Assembly (NCBI RefSeq): GCF_024362695.1 | Contig: NC_065425.1 | Span: 7,941,001-8,005,000 of the forward strand | Direction of reading: 5' to 3' | Length of the DNA: 64,000 bases | Source of the DNA: Pectinophora gossypiella | Taxonomy: Eukaryota > Arthropoda > Insecta > Lepidoptera > Gelechiidae | Part shown: piece by piece, positions 54,294-63,828 of the stretch | How the letters are laid out: the number at the start of each line of letters is the position of its first letter | Position numbering within the stretch: position 1 is the stretch's first letter | The notes under the pieces: model-generated | What the model saw: only the letters and a program-made list of their open reading frames with translations | Databases searched by the model: none | Told to the model about the DNA's origin: nothing | Translations under genes and position numbers: made by a program

Positions 54294-54396
54294 ACTTTCA
54301 AAGACAGAACGTATACGGACGTTCCGATTCCAAGGTGCCATACTACCTATTATGAACCACCAATGACCCATGGTCTCTGTCCGTGAAAGGGTTAAA
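54294..54396 (-). repeat. repeat X, copy 2
   Basis: Inverse copy of the 1972 repeat, ending GGTCTCTGTCCGTGAAAGGG. Confidence 0.65.
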
Positions 54397-54647
54397 CGGT
54401 TTTATTTAGCTAAACCCGTACGGTATATTTGTATCAAAATTAGATATTGCAATTTAAGTACCTTCCTGTTGTCAGATTGATCTGAAATTTGGTACGCACC
54501 TTTAATTCCGATGTCAATACAATATAATAAAATCAATAACATTATAAATCTAAGATGGCAGCCGGTACATAATGGGGGATCACATATTTTTCCACAACCC
54601 CCTCAATATGTGTATCAAAGATAGGACTACACTAGTAGAATACTGTC

Positions 54648-55075
54648 ATTATGTCAAAATTTCAAATCCAAGATGGACGATATTACAAAATGACTGAAAG
54701 AAGGATGTTGCCCTTAATTTTGTCATTGTCATCCACCGTCCATAATATGCAGGGCAGCACAGTGGATCGCTGGGTGAGGTCGCTCCGCGAAGCCTGTGAA
54801 ATCCCCAGGAGGCTTCTGAGCTTCTGGAAGGAGATAGGTTGGCTTACGTAGTCAACAATTACACGCATAATGGGCCACCTTAGAGTCTAAATGCGGAAAA
54901 CAGAGCCCACTAACATAACATAACATATGCAGGGCAGCACAGCCGACCATGCAGTAGTATATTTGGGCTCAAAATTGTTTGAATTAGGACAAGCATACGT
55001 GGCTCTAAGTCGAGTCAAGTCTCTGGAAGGGTCAAGTCTTTTTCATTCCTCAATAATTCCCCTTATTGTTTTTAA
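54648..55075 (+). pseudogene. Helitron helicase C-terminal relic, split by a LINE end
   Basis: Two pieces of one frame surround an insertion. 54650-54762 reads RRMLPLILSLSSTVHNMQGS. From 54943 it reads VVYLGSKLFELGQAYVALSR, then VKSLEG. The H-x-MQG and GQAYVALSR-x-SLEG motifs are those of the Pif1-type helicase domain of Helitron Rep/Hel proteins. The Rep part and most of the helicase are missing. Confidence 0.75.
54763..54924 (+). mobile_element. LINE 3' fragment with 18-bp target duplication
   Basis: 162 bases ending in CTAACATAACATAACAT-type repeats lie between two exact copies of ATATGCAGGGCAGCACAG (54745-54762 and 54925-54942). The tail repeat and long duplication indicate a target-primed, 5'-truncated LINE. 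Confidence 0.85.
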
Positions 55076-55079
55076 GAGT

Positions 55080-56075
55080 ATTTACCACGAAGTTTAATAC
55101 ACTTTTCCATTCGCTCGAACCAGGTATTATTTAACATTTATTCCACTCCAAAGTAGAAGTGTTCAAAATGGCTGACTTGAAAGCGTTGGCCGCTTCTTCA
55201 CCGCACTGGAACCTTTGACCGCGAAGAGTTTCTTTTTTAATTTTAGGAAATGTAAAGAAATCATTGGAGCTTAGGTCAGGACTGTATGGAGGATGGTCAA
55301 GAATTTCTACGTTTTCCTGCTTCAAATAATCGTTTGACGAGCGGTGTGTGAGCTTGCGTTGTCATGGTGCAGCATCCTGCACTCCTGCGCATCATCATGC
55401 GTCGCTTTGGGTTAGATTTTCGAAGTTCGGCGATGACTTGTGGTAAACAAATTGTGGTATACCAATCTGCATTAACCGTCCTACGATCTTCAAGTGCAAT
55501 TGTCGCAACATGACCGATTTTCTCCACGAAGGTAGCCACCATCTTCTTTGAAGTGCTTCGAGAGCGAACAACTTTAGTCGGCTTTGACTCGTTTTGGAAG
55601 ACCCAAACTGTGGATTGTTGTTTGGAATCAGGATAATAGCATAAATCCAAGATTCGTCACCACTGATGATGTCGTACACGTGATTTGACTCTCCTCGGTT
55701 GAACCTCTGAAGAGTTTTCTTACACCATCTGACGCGGGCTACCTTATGATCGTCAGAAAATGCGGGATGCAACGGCAAACTAGTTTTCTCACACCAAGTG
55801 CCTCATTCAATATCGTTTAAATGGTTGTCCCTGAAATGCCTAATAACGCCTCTATTCTCGGTATGTCACATGACGATTTTTGAGGATTAGTTGTCTCACA
55901 GCAACGATATTATCTTCTGTGAAGGCGGATATCCACGCTCGAATTCTAAATACCAGCGTTCGATGGCTCGCAGACATGGCACTTCATCGTGGAATAGAGA
56001 TTTTAACTGTTTGAAACACTGAAGTCGCAGTAGGCCTCTTCGAAAGTTATAGAAAATTTTTCTTTGTAAGATTCA
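55080..56075 (-). pseudogene. mariner transposase relic
   Basis: Several minus-strand frames together show mariner motifs: DDHKVARVRWCKKTLQRF, SGDESWIY (first catalytic Asp), CTMTTQAH in a shifted frame where HDN is expected, and HPPYSPDLSSNDFF (third catalytic position). Frameshifts and stops break the gene, especially in the N-terminal third (55800-56050), so it is dead. The TIRs of the mariner itself were not recognised. Confidence 0.75.
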
Positions 56076-57130
56076 TTTTCGAACATGATCTGGCAGATTC
56101 AAACCAACGCTGTGACTAAACAATTGCATTAATCCTAATGCTTTCAATTGTTTTGATATTCGAAATTCCAACAAATTTGAATTTAGAGTTCTCAATTCAA
56201 AATTGGCGCTAAATATGCAAACGACAGAACTTAAAAAGTATAACAAAGTCGCTTTTTCTGTCCCTATATCCCTATGTACGCTTAAATCTTTAAAATTGCG
56301 CAACGGATTTTGATGCAATTTTCTTTAGTAGATAGAGTGATTCAAGAGGAAAGTTTATAGGTATGTATAATAACATCCAATAAATAGTGTAGAAATACTG
56401 TTATTTTTGAGGATTTTAATGTGATGTCGTAAATAATTTCATTTTTCCTCAGCATTGCATCCGAGCGAAGCCGGGTCGCTAATAAATTATAAAATCAATT
56501 CTAAAATAGTTTTACTTTTAGATATATTGTTAAAAAATAACTTCCTGGGAAAGTTACTGCTAGCCCACAAACTTGCTTAATAACAGCATAAAAATGCGAA
56601 GGCAAATTTACGTACACGCCTTACTTATTCTAAATACTGTAAGTCAAAATTACTTATTCGCCATTCACTGCATAAACATGCTAAGACATTTTTTTCTTAT
56701 ACGCCTTACTTATTTTAAAAGCTGTAAATAAAAATGACTTATACATAGTCTATTTTTTATTTTCAGTAGTCCAAAATTACTAATAAAATGATACTTTTCT
56801 AACTATAGAATGCCAAATTTACTTAAAGTTAATATGTAGTTATTATATAGGACCACAATATTACTTATACACCAGTCACGAAAAAAACACCAAAATCTTG
56901 TCGTTTAAGAAACTGGAATTGAAAAAAGTCAACTATTTTCAAATTTACGTAAGCGCCAAAAAAGTGCTCGTATCGCAATGCTACCCAGACAGATCGACGC
57001 AGAATGAAACGCTGATTCCGAATATATAAAAAACCCAAAATACCTATTTTGGCGCTTACGTAATTTTGCCTTTCCAGTGACGATATATATATTTTTTATT
57101 AGCCACCACCTTATTACTAACTGTAGTCAT

Positions 57131-57347
57131 AGGGGCGGAAAATCAGCTCGCGAACACATACACTTCAGGACGTCGATACTGACCCCGTCGGCGTGGTCGA
57201 TGATATCATAAGCGTCGACTAATTATTTCAAATATAATCTTCTCAGACGAAGCCCTAAGCCGAGGTTCGAGCTCTCAGCGTTCGCAATTTGTCCGGCCAG
57301 TTAATGCCATCTGCGGCAAATCTACAATAAGTCACGTCAAAAAAAAA
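57131..57347 (+). mobile_element. LINE-J 3' fragment with internal deletions
   Basis: AATCAGCTCGCGAACACATA, GTCGGCGTGGTCGATGATAT, then the 3' UTR to a nine-base A run. It is shorter than the full 3' end through several deletions. Confidence 0.75.
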
Positions 57348-57358
57348 GCTCTATACGC

Positions 57359-57505
57359 GTACATAATGGTCTGCGTGGTTATGTCGACGGTGTGGTCGTC
57401 TCCAGATCCGCAAGCTGCACGGGGCGAACTCGCTGCTGGCGCAACCAACCACCCTGGCGGAGGACGAGTGGATCGGCTCGCTTGTCTCCCTTGGAGGGGC
57501 TCTTG
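57359..57505 (+). pseudogene. relic exon of a second Tret1-like transporter
   Basis: Aligns with transporter exon 37477-37629 over its whole length. First MSTVWSSP stands opposite MSMGWTSP. Then, after a one-base frameshift near 57430, GANSLLAQPTTLAEDEWIG and SLVSLGGAL match GPNSPLPEKPTLQEESWIG and SLLVLGGLL. The donor position reads CTTG-CTAAGT, where a working copy would have GTAAGT. No sister exons are present before COPA begins at 57751. This is best explained as the remains of a tandem duplicate. Confidence 0.65.
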
Positions 57506-57537
57506 CTAAGTGTATCAGATGGTATTCGGCATTAGGC

Positions 57538-57615
57538 GCCCAATCTCCCCAGCGGGAGAAATCACTTTAAGCGATAAGGCTTGTAAATATTTACTTTTAT
57601 TTTGGTGCAATAAAG
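57538..57615 (+). mobile_element. LINE-D-like 3' fragment
   Basis: GAGAAATCACTTTAAGCGAT, then TTTTGGTGCAATAAAGTACA, matching the reversed element at 34868. Confidence 0.5.
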
Positions 57616-57750
57616 TACATTTGTATTATATTGTACGTTACTCAAAAAACAACGAACGTGATACAATAATACTTTATTCTATAACCTTACATAATCAGTA
57701 TGATAAATCCATTCAATACAATTAAATTACATTATTATTACTATATAGTT

Positions 57751-58214
57751 TTATCTCTGGAACTGTAGCGGGCAGATTCTCAGGCCTAGGACGTCTTTAC
57801 CGATCTCCGCTACGCCACAGACGGGGCATAGCTTGCCTTTATGTTCTGGCATGAAAGTGGCACCGCAAAGAGAGCACTTCTCTTCAGGTTTCCCTCTATA
57901 AATCGGCTTGTAGGAAATACCACAGATGCTGAACGGATTATGCTCGTCGTATAGAAGCTGGTGTTCATCGGTGGGCGTCTTTTCGCAAGCTTGAAGGATC
58001 TTTCTCGCTTGCTGTGCCACCTCAGGCCTAGGACCAAGCTCGAGGAGTCTTCTGGCGAAAGACGCCGCGGTGCGGTAGTTCTTGAGCTTGAAGAACATGT
58101 TGAGAGCGGTTCTGAGGGTCAGGATCTGGTGGACGGGCTGCAGCTTGCAGTGGGTGAAGTAAGCCGCCATTTCGCATGTGCGTTTCTGCTCTTCTAGAGT
58201 GTTTTTCGGCATGG
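57751..58214 (-). CDS. COPA: COPA terminal exon
   Basis: Acceptor ACCTTCCAG (minus strand), stop TAA at 57751-57753. Reads ATG-led MPKNTLEEQKR, AAYFTHCKLQPVHQILTLRT, and AASFARRLLELGP, ending in the CxxC pairs and LRICPLQFQR. The internal ATG at 58212 is not the start of the protein. Confidence 0.93.
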
Positions 58215-61200
58215 CTGGAAGGTAAAAAGTTACATTAACAAAGATACATACTTATATTACTGTCTCAAATAGACTCACATTCGCTAAGGAGTTTTTTTTT
58301 TTTTTTCTAAAAAAGCGTCCGACCGTGTTGTAACTACGAATACGTTAAATTACGTAGACAATGGTGCTAATTCCTGTACACACCATTAAATTTAATTTTA
58401 AGTTGTACCTGTCATTTTCTTATCCCGCGAAATGATAAGAGACGGAAGATTGACAGCTGTTAATTTAAAAAAGAATGAGTGAACGAATGAATAACGCGGT
58501 CAAATCAAATAGGTATCTCGCTGGTATGCAAACCGGTTGACGTGTATTATCAACTTAATTCTAACGGGTTATTGGCCAATGTAAAATTTTAGAGGGATGT
58601 TTTAGATTTGCGCCTAAAATATACGTGTGTTCTACAAATTTCATGCCTGTCGATTACCCGGTTATTTCCTTTTCGACGGATAAGAAAATGACAGGTATAA
58701 CTTAAAATATAAAGTGTGGTTAAAATATAAAGTACACACCGTACTGGAATTATTAGCACCAATATAAGTTCGTTCCCTCAAATTATGGCTGTTCAAATAA
58801 AGTGCAATATCGGTTGCACAGCGTCATTACTCGCCGTCATTAGTGATAAAATGCGCCGCGGAGTCTTTTTTACAGATATTTTATTTTCTATTTGTTATAA
58901 GAGGTCTATGACCTATAGACACTTTCGAGAGTAAAATTTTTAAATAGACCATGATGAACTTTGTAGCGACAGGATCATTCGTCATTTAGTGAACATACAT
59001 GGCATCTCACTTTCGGACGTTCGGGTGATCAGCCTGTAATGTCCTGGGCAAAGGACGGTCACAAAGTGATTTCGACAATGTCCCTTCGGGAATCGAACCC
59101 GGACCTCCAGATCGTGAGCCCAATGCTCTAACCACGGACCATACGGATGATCCGTGCTTCGGAAGGCGCGTTAAGCCGTTGGTCCCGGTTACTACTTACT
59201 GCTGCAAGTTAGTAGTCGTTACATGAGCCATGTCAGGGGCCTTTGGCGGTTCAATAGTAACCCTGACACCAGGGTGATGGGGTTGGTAATTCCACCTCAC
59301 AACCCACACTATAGAAGAAGACCATGGACCATAGACTCTGCTTTAATAATATTATAGACGATTTAAAGATCAACCGTAAAGTATACTGACCCTTCCTAGC
59401 GCACTCCATGCGGAGCCCCAGCAGGTACTCCCTGCATATGGTGAGCAGCTGCTGCGCCTCGCTCAGCTCAGGCTTGGTCTCCACGTGCAGCAGCGGCACC
59501 GACTGCGCGATGCGCTGCAGCCGCTCCATCGCCTCCGTGAACTTGCCAGCGGTGGTCAGCTGGTAGCATTGCTGCAGCTGGGAGACCAGGTCGTTCAGCT
59601 TTGATGCTGGAATGAAAAACATTTTTGATAGATATAAATATATAAGAAGAGCTTACATGGAGCAGATTAAAGAAAAGGTTAACGTCGTATCTTATAGGGA
59701 AGTCAAGGAATTGGCCTTTGATAGACTGGAATGGAAAATGCTACACCGACAAGAGCGTGGCTCTTAAATTGATGATGATAAATATATACCTGTATATAGA
59801 TACCTAGTAAAGGATAATGAGCCAACGATTGTCGAATTTGTTTTCCAATTCATGTTTGAATCATAAACGATTGTCACGTGCTCAGCGGTGAATGAAAACG
59901 TCATGAGGAAACCCACATTCCCGAGAAATGCATTTTCGGAGGTATGTGACGTAACCTGCTGGGCTGGTATTCCCTTCTCGCGTTTGAAGATCAGACAGGT
60001 AGTCCTGGTGTAAAAAACCGGACCTGGCAAATCTTCAGGTTAGGTACGAACCCTTAGCAAACGGGATAACGCTCAGGACTTTTAGGCGGATGAGATGTTC
60101 GTTATGTAAAAATTGATGATTCAAAGTGTATCTACTGAGTAAAGATATTCTTGCATTTGAATTCTCGTCTGGGTAAAGCTACTTCAGCTTTTGGTGATGA
60201 TGATACTCACTGACAACAGGCAGTAGATCCTTGCCCGAGGCCTCCTTCCAGTTGCGGTGAAGCTGCGCCACCAGGGGCGGTGTACTGGGCAGGGCTCCGA
60301 AGGTGAGCCGGCCGCGCGCGTACATCGCCAGGAAGGTCTCTTGGTACGGCTCGAAGTTCACCACGCCTACTTGCTCGTTCAATAGTCTGTGGAGATGAAT
60401 TGGTTTAACAACACAAAAGCACAAAAAAATTAACACATTTCCAACCTCATGCGGCCGAGATTTCGAGACACAATAGTTAAACAGTAGCCCTGATTCCTGC
60501 AGACATATCCCAATTTTATTTTAGGTTACACCCGTGTTTTCTTACCCGCCGAAAAAGAAAGGGACGGGTTATCGACAACTGTCAATTTTAAAATGAATGA
60601 GCGAATGAATGAATAACCCGGACGAATCAAATAGATGTACTGTCAACTTAATTCTGTAGGGTTATTGGCCAATATAAAATGTTGGCAGGGTCGTATAAAT
60701 TTCTGCCTAAAATTGACGTCTATTCCTTAACTTTGATTTATACCTGTCGGTTGCCCGTCCTTTTCCTTTTCGGCGAATAAGAAAATGACGAGTATAACTT
60801 AAAATAAAAATTACATGTACTGGAATCAGCACCATCGGGATTAGAATGACATATCTCTCGTATCTTTCATACTGCAGTGTACATTTCTCGTCTCTTTCGC
60901 ACAAGGCGATGTACCATATCTCTGTCCCGCTCTCATCGTACATACCGGACGTTCTGTATACATACCGGAGCGCGATCTCGAACTGTCCGGTGGCGACGTG
61001 GTCATGAGCGGTCTTCAGCTTGGTGGAGAGGGCAAGCGAGGCGCCGCGTGTGGGCGCCACGAAGTACTGGCTTGCCTCGTCGCCGCCATCAATGTCCGCT
61101 GGAAACGTATCGATACCAATGTTACAGATGCAAGGCACTCTGGTACCTAGTGTTGCCGTACTATCAAATCAAATATCATTTATTGCACACAAAACATACA

Positions 61201-62896
61201 AACATTTATAAACCATCTAGCAACAGTGCAAGTATGCGGCCTTATTGCTCTGAAGCAATTCAATGAACTACTTCAGTTGTGAGGTGGATGACCATCAGGT
61301 TTACTATTGAGACGCCGCATGGCTCATGTAACTACTACATACTTTACTTACCTATCGTCTCTTGAGATATATCTCTTTTTCACTAAGCTGTATATTATAC
61401 TGAATCTATTTCTGTTTGTCAGAACCGGCGTGCGTGTATAAAACGATTGATGAATGTGGAGGAAGCAAGAGAAATGTCAGGATCGAAGCAAATGGAATTC
61501 CATAGTCTCTGCTTACCCCGGTGGGAAATAGGCGTGAGTTTATGTATGTATATATTTCTGTCCTGCTTTTATTCCAATGAAGCTATAGTGACTCACATTG
61601 TAATGTCCCAGCTCGGGCCTTAAATTAATGAAGGTATCACATACCAAGAAGGATGTTTTGATGTGACCGAAATTGGAACCAACGCCACATCCTACAAATA
61701 CGTCATTTTTGAAAGTTGTAGTAAATGGAGAATGTATGGAAATGGTGCACACCAGCGCCCTCCACGCGCCAAAAGATCCTTGTCGGTAGAATAATATATA
61801 ACTTCTAACAGTGGAACAACCAGACAGACAGACTAGTGACAGTAATATACATCGCAGGCGATGCCGCCATATTTTTGAACCAAAATAACGAAATTCGCAA
61901 AGCAAATCTGCTTAAATGCAAAGCAAAGCAAAACTACATAAATGATGTAGTTATTTATTCATTCATACTGATAATCTTTTATTAAACCACTGAATTCTAC
62001 ATCATGAGTTTGAATTCATCTTTGGATCATAGATAATTATCACGTGGTTACCAGGTTCTGTGCCCGGTTAATGGCAATAGGCTCGACCCCTATTACATGG
62101 GGCTTAAACATAGTTGGCAAAGACAGTGTATACACTATACACCTCCTACCCCTTTGGTGATACAGACGTGATGCTCTCTTAACATAAGCTCACGACTAGT
62201 ATATTTGGAGTGGTCATAGGTACAGTCATGAGCAATATCATGTACCCACTTTAGAACCCTGTCGCACTATCACATTTGACATTTAATGAGACTTACGGAT
62301 TAATTTGTCAGAAAAGTTAATGTGAGATGGTTTCAAAGTGTATACATATTAGTACTCGTGACCGTACATCCATCGCAAGATGAACTAAGTACCTACACTT
62401 CACCGAGCTTTATGTTGTGTTTATATTGTGAATAAATAAATAAAAAAATATATTTTATTTGCATTAACAATAGTGTACATTTAGAACTAGTAGCTGGAGT
62501 TTCCTATTAAGCATAGTAATGCCTGTGCCAGGAAACTCCGCTCCTTCATAGCAGAGGTTATACAATTAAAATAAACAAAAAGACACTAAGTAGGTGTAAC
62601 AAATAATTGTTATTGTTAGTAGAGAGAGAGCATGTACGTGCGTCTGAGTCTGCTAGCCCTACGACATTGTCTTGGGATCAGAGGTTGCTCCACACAGCAC
62701 AGTGGGTAGTAACCTCTGCTAACAGAGGAAAGACTTGTGCTAATTCGAATCTATGTGTAGTGTGTGTGGTATATAAGGTGCATGACATACCGGAGACAGG
62801 GGCCAACTCCTCAGGTAGCTCCAGATCATCGTCACCCACATCCCAGTCTCCGTCGCTGGCCGCGCCGTCGCCACCAGCTTCGTCGCCGGCCTCCTC
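57751..62896 (-). CDS. COPA: coatomer subunit alpha (alpha-COP), last five exons
   Basis: Exons, in transcript order: 62896-62791, 61098-60966, 60386-60211, 59606-59391, 58214-57751. Splice sites and phases all join. Together they encode about the last 363 residues of alpha-COP: the acidic linker (DDDLELPEEL), then the C-terminal domain that binds epsilon-COP within the COPI vesicle coat. COPI mediates retrograde Golgi-to-ER transport. The N-terminal WD40 propeller lies beyond the right edge. The last exon has two CxxC pairs (KCSLCG and LCPVCG) forming a zinc-ribbon-like pattern and ends LGLRICPLQFQR, the family's conserved end. The gene is convergent with the transporter. Confidence 0.93.
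58359..58770. mobile_element. M2 foldback element in COPA intron
   Basis: CAATGGTGCTAATTCCTGTA through GGAATTATTAGCACCAATA with both arms. It carries a small duplication of TTAAAATATAAAGT near the right end. Confidence 0.75.
58771..59008. other. COPA intron, nothing recognised
   Basis: No shared repeat was seen. Confidence 0.3.
59009..59320. mobile_element. SINE-A with inverted 5' half
   Basis: 59009-59147 is the SINE head in reverse (GGGAATCGAACCCGGACCTC, then CTAACCACGGACCATACGG). 59148-59320 is the core and tail in forward orientation (ATGATCCGTGCTTCGGAAGG through CACAACCCACACTATAGAAG). The two halves meet at the point where the normal element continues. Confidence 0.75.
59391..59606 (-). 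CDS. COPA: COPA exon 4 from those visible
   Basis: Acceptor TCATTCCAG, donor AAGG then GTCAGT. Reads LNDLVSQLQQCYQLTTAGKF, then VPLLHVETKPELSEAQQLL, the helical C-terminal domain of alpha-COP. Confidence 0.93.
59650..59785 (+). mobile_element. RTE-B LINE 3' end
   Basis: ATGGAGCAGATTAAAGAAAA, GTATCTTATAGGGAAGTCAA, then AGAGCGTGGCTCTTAAATTG and ATGATGAT. This is the forward counterpart of the 3979 fragment. Confidence 0.7.
60073..60165 (+). mobile_element. LINE-E 3' end
   Basis: GGACTTTTAGGCGGATGAGA, TTCGTTATGTAAAAATTGAT, then CTGAGTAAAGATATTCTTGC. Confidence 0.55.
60211..60386 (-). CDS. COPA: COPA exon 3 from those visible
   Basis: Acceptor TCTCCACAG, donor TGTCA then GTGAGT. Reads LLNEQVGVVNFEPYQETFLA, then YARGRLTFGALPS, closely matching the conserved QVG-V-F-PYK-FL-YARGR run of alpha-COP. 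Confidence 0.93.
60481..60837. mobile_element. M2 foldback element in COPA intron
   Basis: CCCTGATTCCTGCAGACATA through TGGAATCAGCACCAT, with both arms. Confidence 0.7.
60966..61098 (-). CDS. COPA: COPA exon 2 from those visible
   Basis: Acceptor CGTTTCCAG, donor CTCCG then GTATGT. Reads DIDGGDEASQYFVAPTRGAS, then HDHVATGQFEIAL. This fits the FF-PPTKGxS and AGSFE-A positions of the family. Confidence 0.9.
61271..61352 (-). mobile_element. SINE-A fragment, diverged
   Basis: GTTGTGAGGTGGATGACCAT, then GCATGGCTCATGTAACTACT; an old partial copy. Confidence 0.45.
61424..61550 (+). mobile_element. RTE-A 3' end in COPA intron
   Basis: GAACCGGCGTGCGTGTATAA, then GGATCGAAGCAAATGGAATT, ending GTGAGTTTATGTATGTATA. 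Confidence 0.75.
61551..62224. other. COPA intron, nothing recognised
   Basis: A minus-strand ORF at 61540-61905 lacks recognisable motifs and overlaps RTE-A at one end, so it was not called as a gene. Confidence 0.3.
62225..62372 (+). mobile_element. M6 element, complete
   Basis: From TACAGTCATGAGCAATATCA to AGTACTCGTGACCGTA; the ends form an imperfect TIR (TAC-GTCA-GAG). The interior matches 12390-12515. Confidence 0.65.
62440..62570 (-). mobile_element. probable LINE 3' fragment
   Basis: A T-rich left end, then AACAATAGTGTACATTTAG and GCCAGGAAACTCCGCTCC. It has the look of a reversed LINE end, but no second copy is present. Confidence 0.3.
62791..62896 (-). CDS. COPA: COPA exon 1 from those visible (acidic linker)
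   Basis: Acceptor TTATACACAG, donor CTCCG then GTATGT. Reads EEAGDEAGGDGAASDGDWDV, then GDDDLELPEELAPVS. The W-D-V-x-DDLELPxEL run is the conserved acidic linker before the alpha-COP C-terminal domain. Confidence 0.88.
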
Positions 62897-63030
62897 CTGT
62901 GTATAAATTACATTGTTACTAGCGTCGAAGGGCATGTAGAATCAGTCCCGTATATACAGGTCAGTAGTCGCTAAAGCAGTGGCTCAACGAGCGAGAGAAT
63001 CGTGATGAAACCGCGCTTCTACCGTCGCCT

Positions 63031-63287
63031 AGGCTAATTTCCAACTAGTCAAATCGGTTACTTTTTACTAAACGTCAATACATTAAATTACTATGGAACT
63101 TGTATGAAAAAGCACACTGTGACGTCATAGCAAACATGATAAATTGTTAGACTTACTACGATTTTCTTGATTAAAATTCATAAATAAGTTAAATAGAAAA
63201 AAAGAAAATGTTTTCGTCAGTTTTAGATCTGTCCTTTATTTAGTTACAATTTGGTAATTTATACTTTTACCTAGTACACAACCCAAT
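63031..63287 (+). mobile_element. M1 element in COPA intron
   Basis: CTAGGCTAATTTCCAACTAG through CTAGTACACAACCCAATG. Confidence 0.7.
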
Positions 63288-63537
63288 GTTCCACGAACGA
63301 GCAATTATTCTGCCACGACTCGTAACGGTATCGGCGCATTTCATACACGTTCTTAGAGTATATACAGACACGTGACCCGACGATAATATACCTGCGATTC
63401 TCTTCCTCGTGGACCTTGCGCCTAAACTTGGTGGCTATCTGACGGCTTAAGAAACTAGCAAATCCTATGACTACTAGTCCCAACCCATTAGGTGTTGGAA
63501 TAAGTACCAATCTAATAACTAATAGTAAAAATACATT

Positions 63538-63828
63538 TTGTATGATGAAGGATGACAGGATTACGAAAGCAGTATATAAAGCGAACGTTGGTGGTAGGGC
63601 TGGCAGAGGAAGACCTAGAAGGACGTACATTGACCAAATTGGAGATGTCCTTAGAGAAGGTTTAGTACGATCTACTCTGAACCGGCGTGCGTGTATGAAA
63701 CGATTGGTGAATGTGGAGAAAGCGAGAGAAGTGTGTCAAGATCGAAGCAAATGGAATTCCATACTCTCTGCTTACTCCGGTGGGAAATAGGCGTGAGTTT
63801 ATGTGTGTATGTGTATGTATGTACATTA
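63538..63828 (+). pseudogene. RTE-A LINE, ORF2 C-terminal fragment with TATG tail
   Basis: The plus frame reads DDRITKAVYKANVGGRAGRG, RPRRTYIDQIGDVLREGLVR, then STLNRRACMKRLVNVEKARE before its stop. This is the most complete RTE-A 3' end in the window. The tail is (TATG)n. Confidence 0.8.

Larger units (their letters stand above)
53620..57086. mobile_element. 3.47-kb composite element with perfect 40-bp TIRs
   Basis: 53620-53659 and 57047-57086 are exact reverse complements over 40 bases (start ATATCGTCACTGGAAAGGCA). A TA duplication is possible at TA-TCGTCACTGG. Subterminal motifs recur at both ends: AAATTTACGTAAGCGCC, AAATTTACTTA and AAAATTACTTA. The interior holds Helitron and mariner relics, so it seems to be a non-autonomous element enlarged by nested insertions. 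No matching transposase was recognised. Confidence 0.75.

Noticed and set aside
61540..61905. 121-codon minus-strand ORF
   Set aside because: Its end runs into the RTE-A tail and it has no domain, signal peptide or splice support in the COPA intron.
63390..63520. possible minus-strand exon reading VVIGFASFLSRQIATKFRR with a GT donor
   Set aside because: It does not match any expected alpha-COP segment, its phase does not join to the next COPA exon, and the wider ORF overlaps antisense RTE-A. It may be a small nested gene, but the evidence is too thin.
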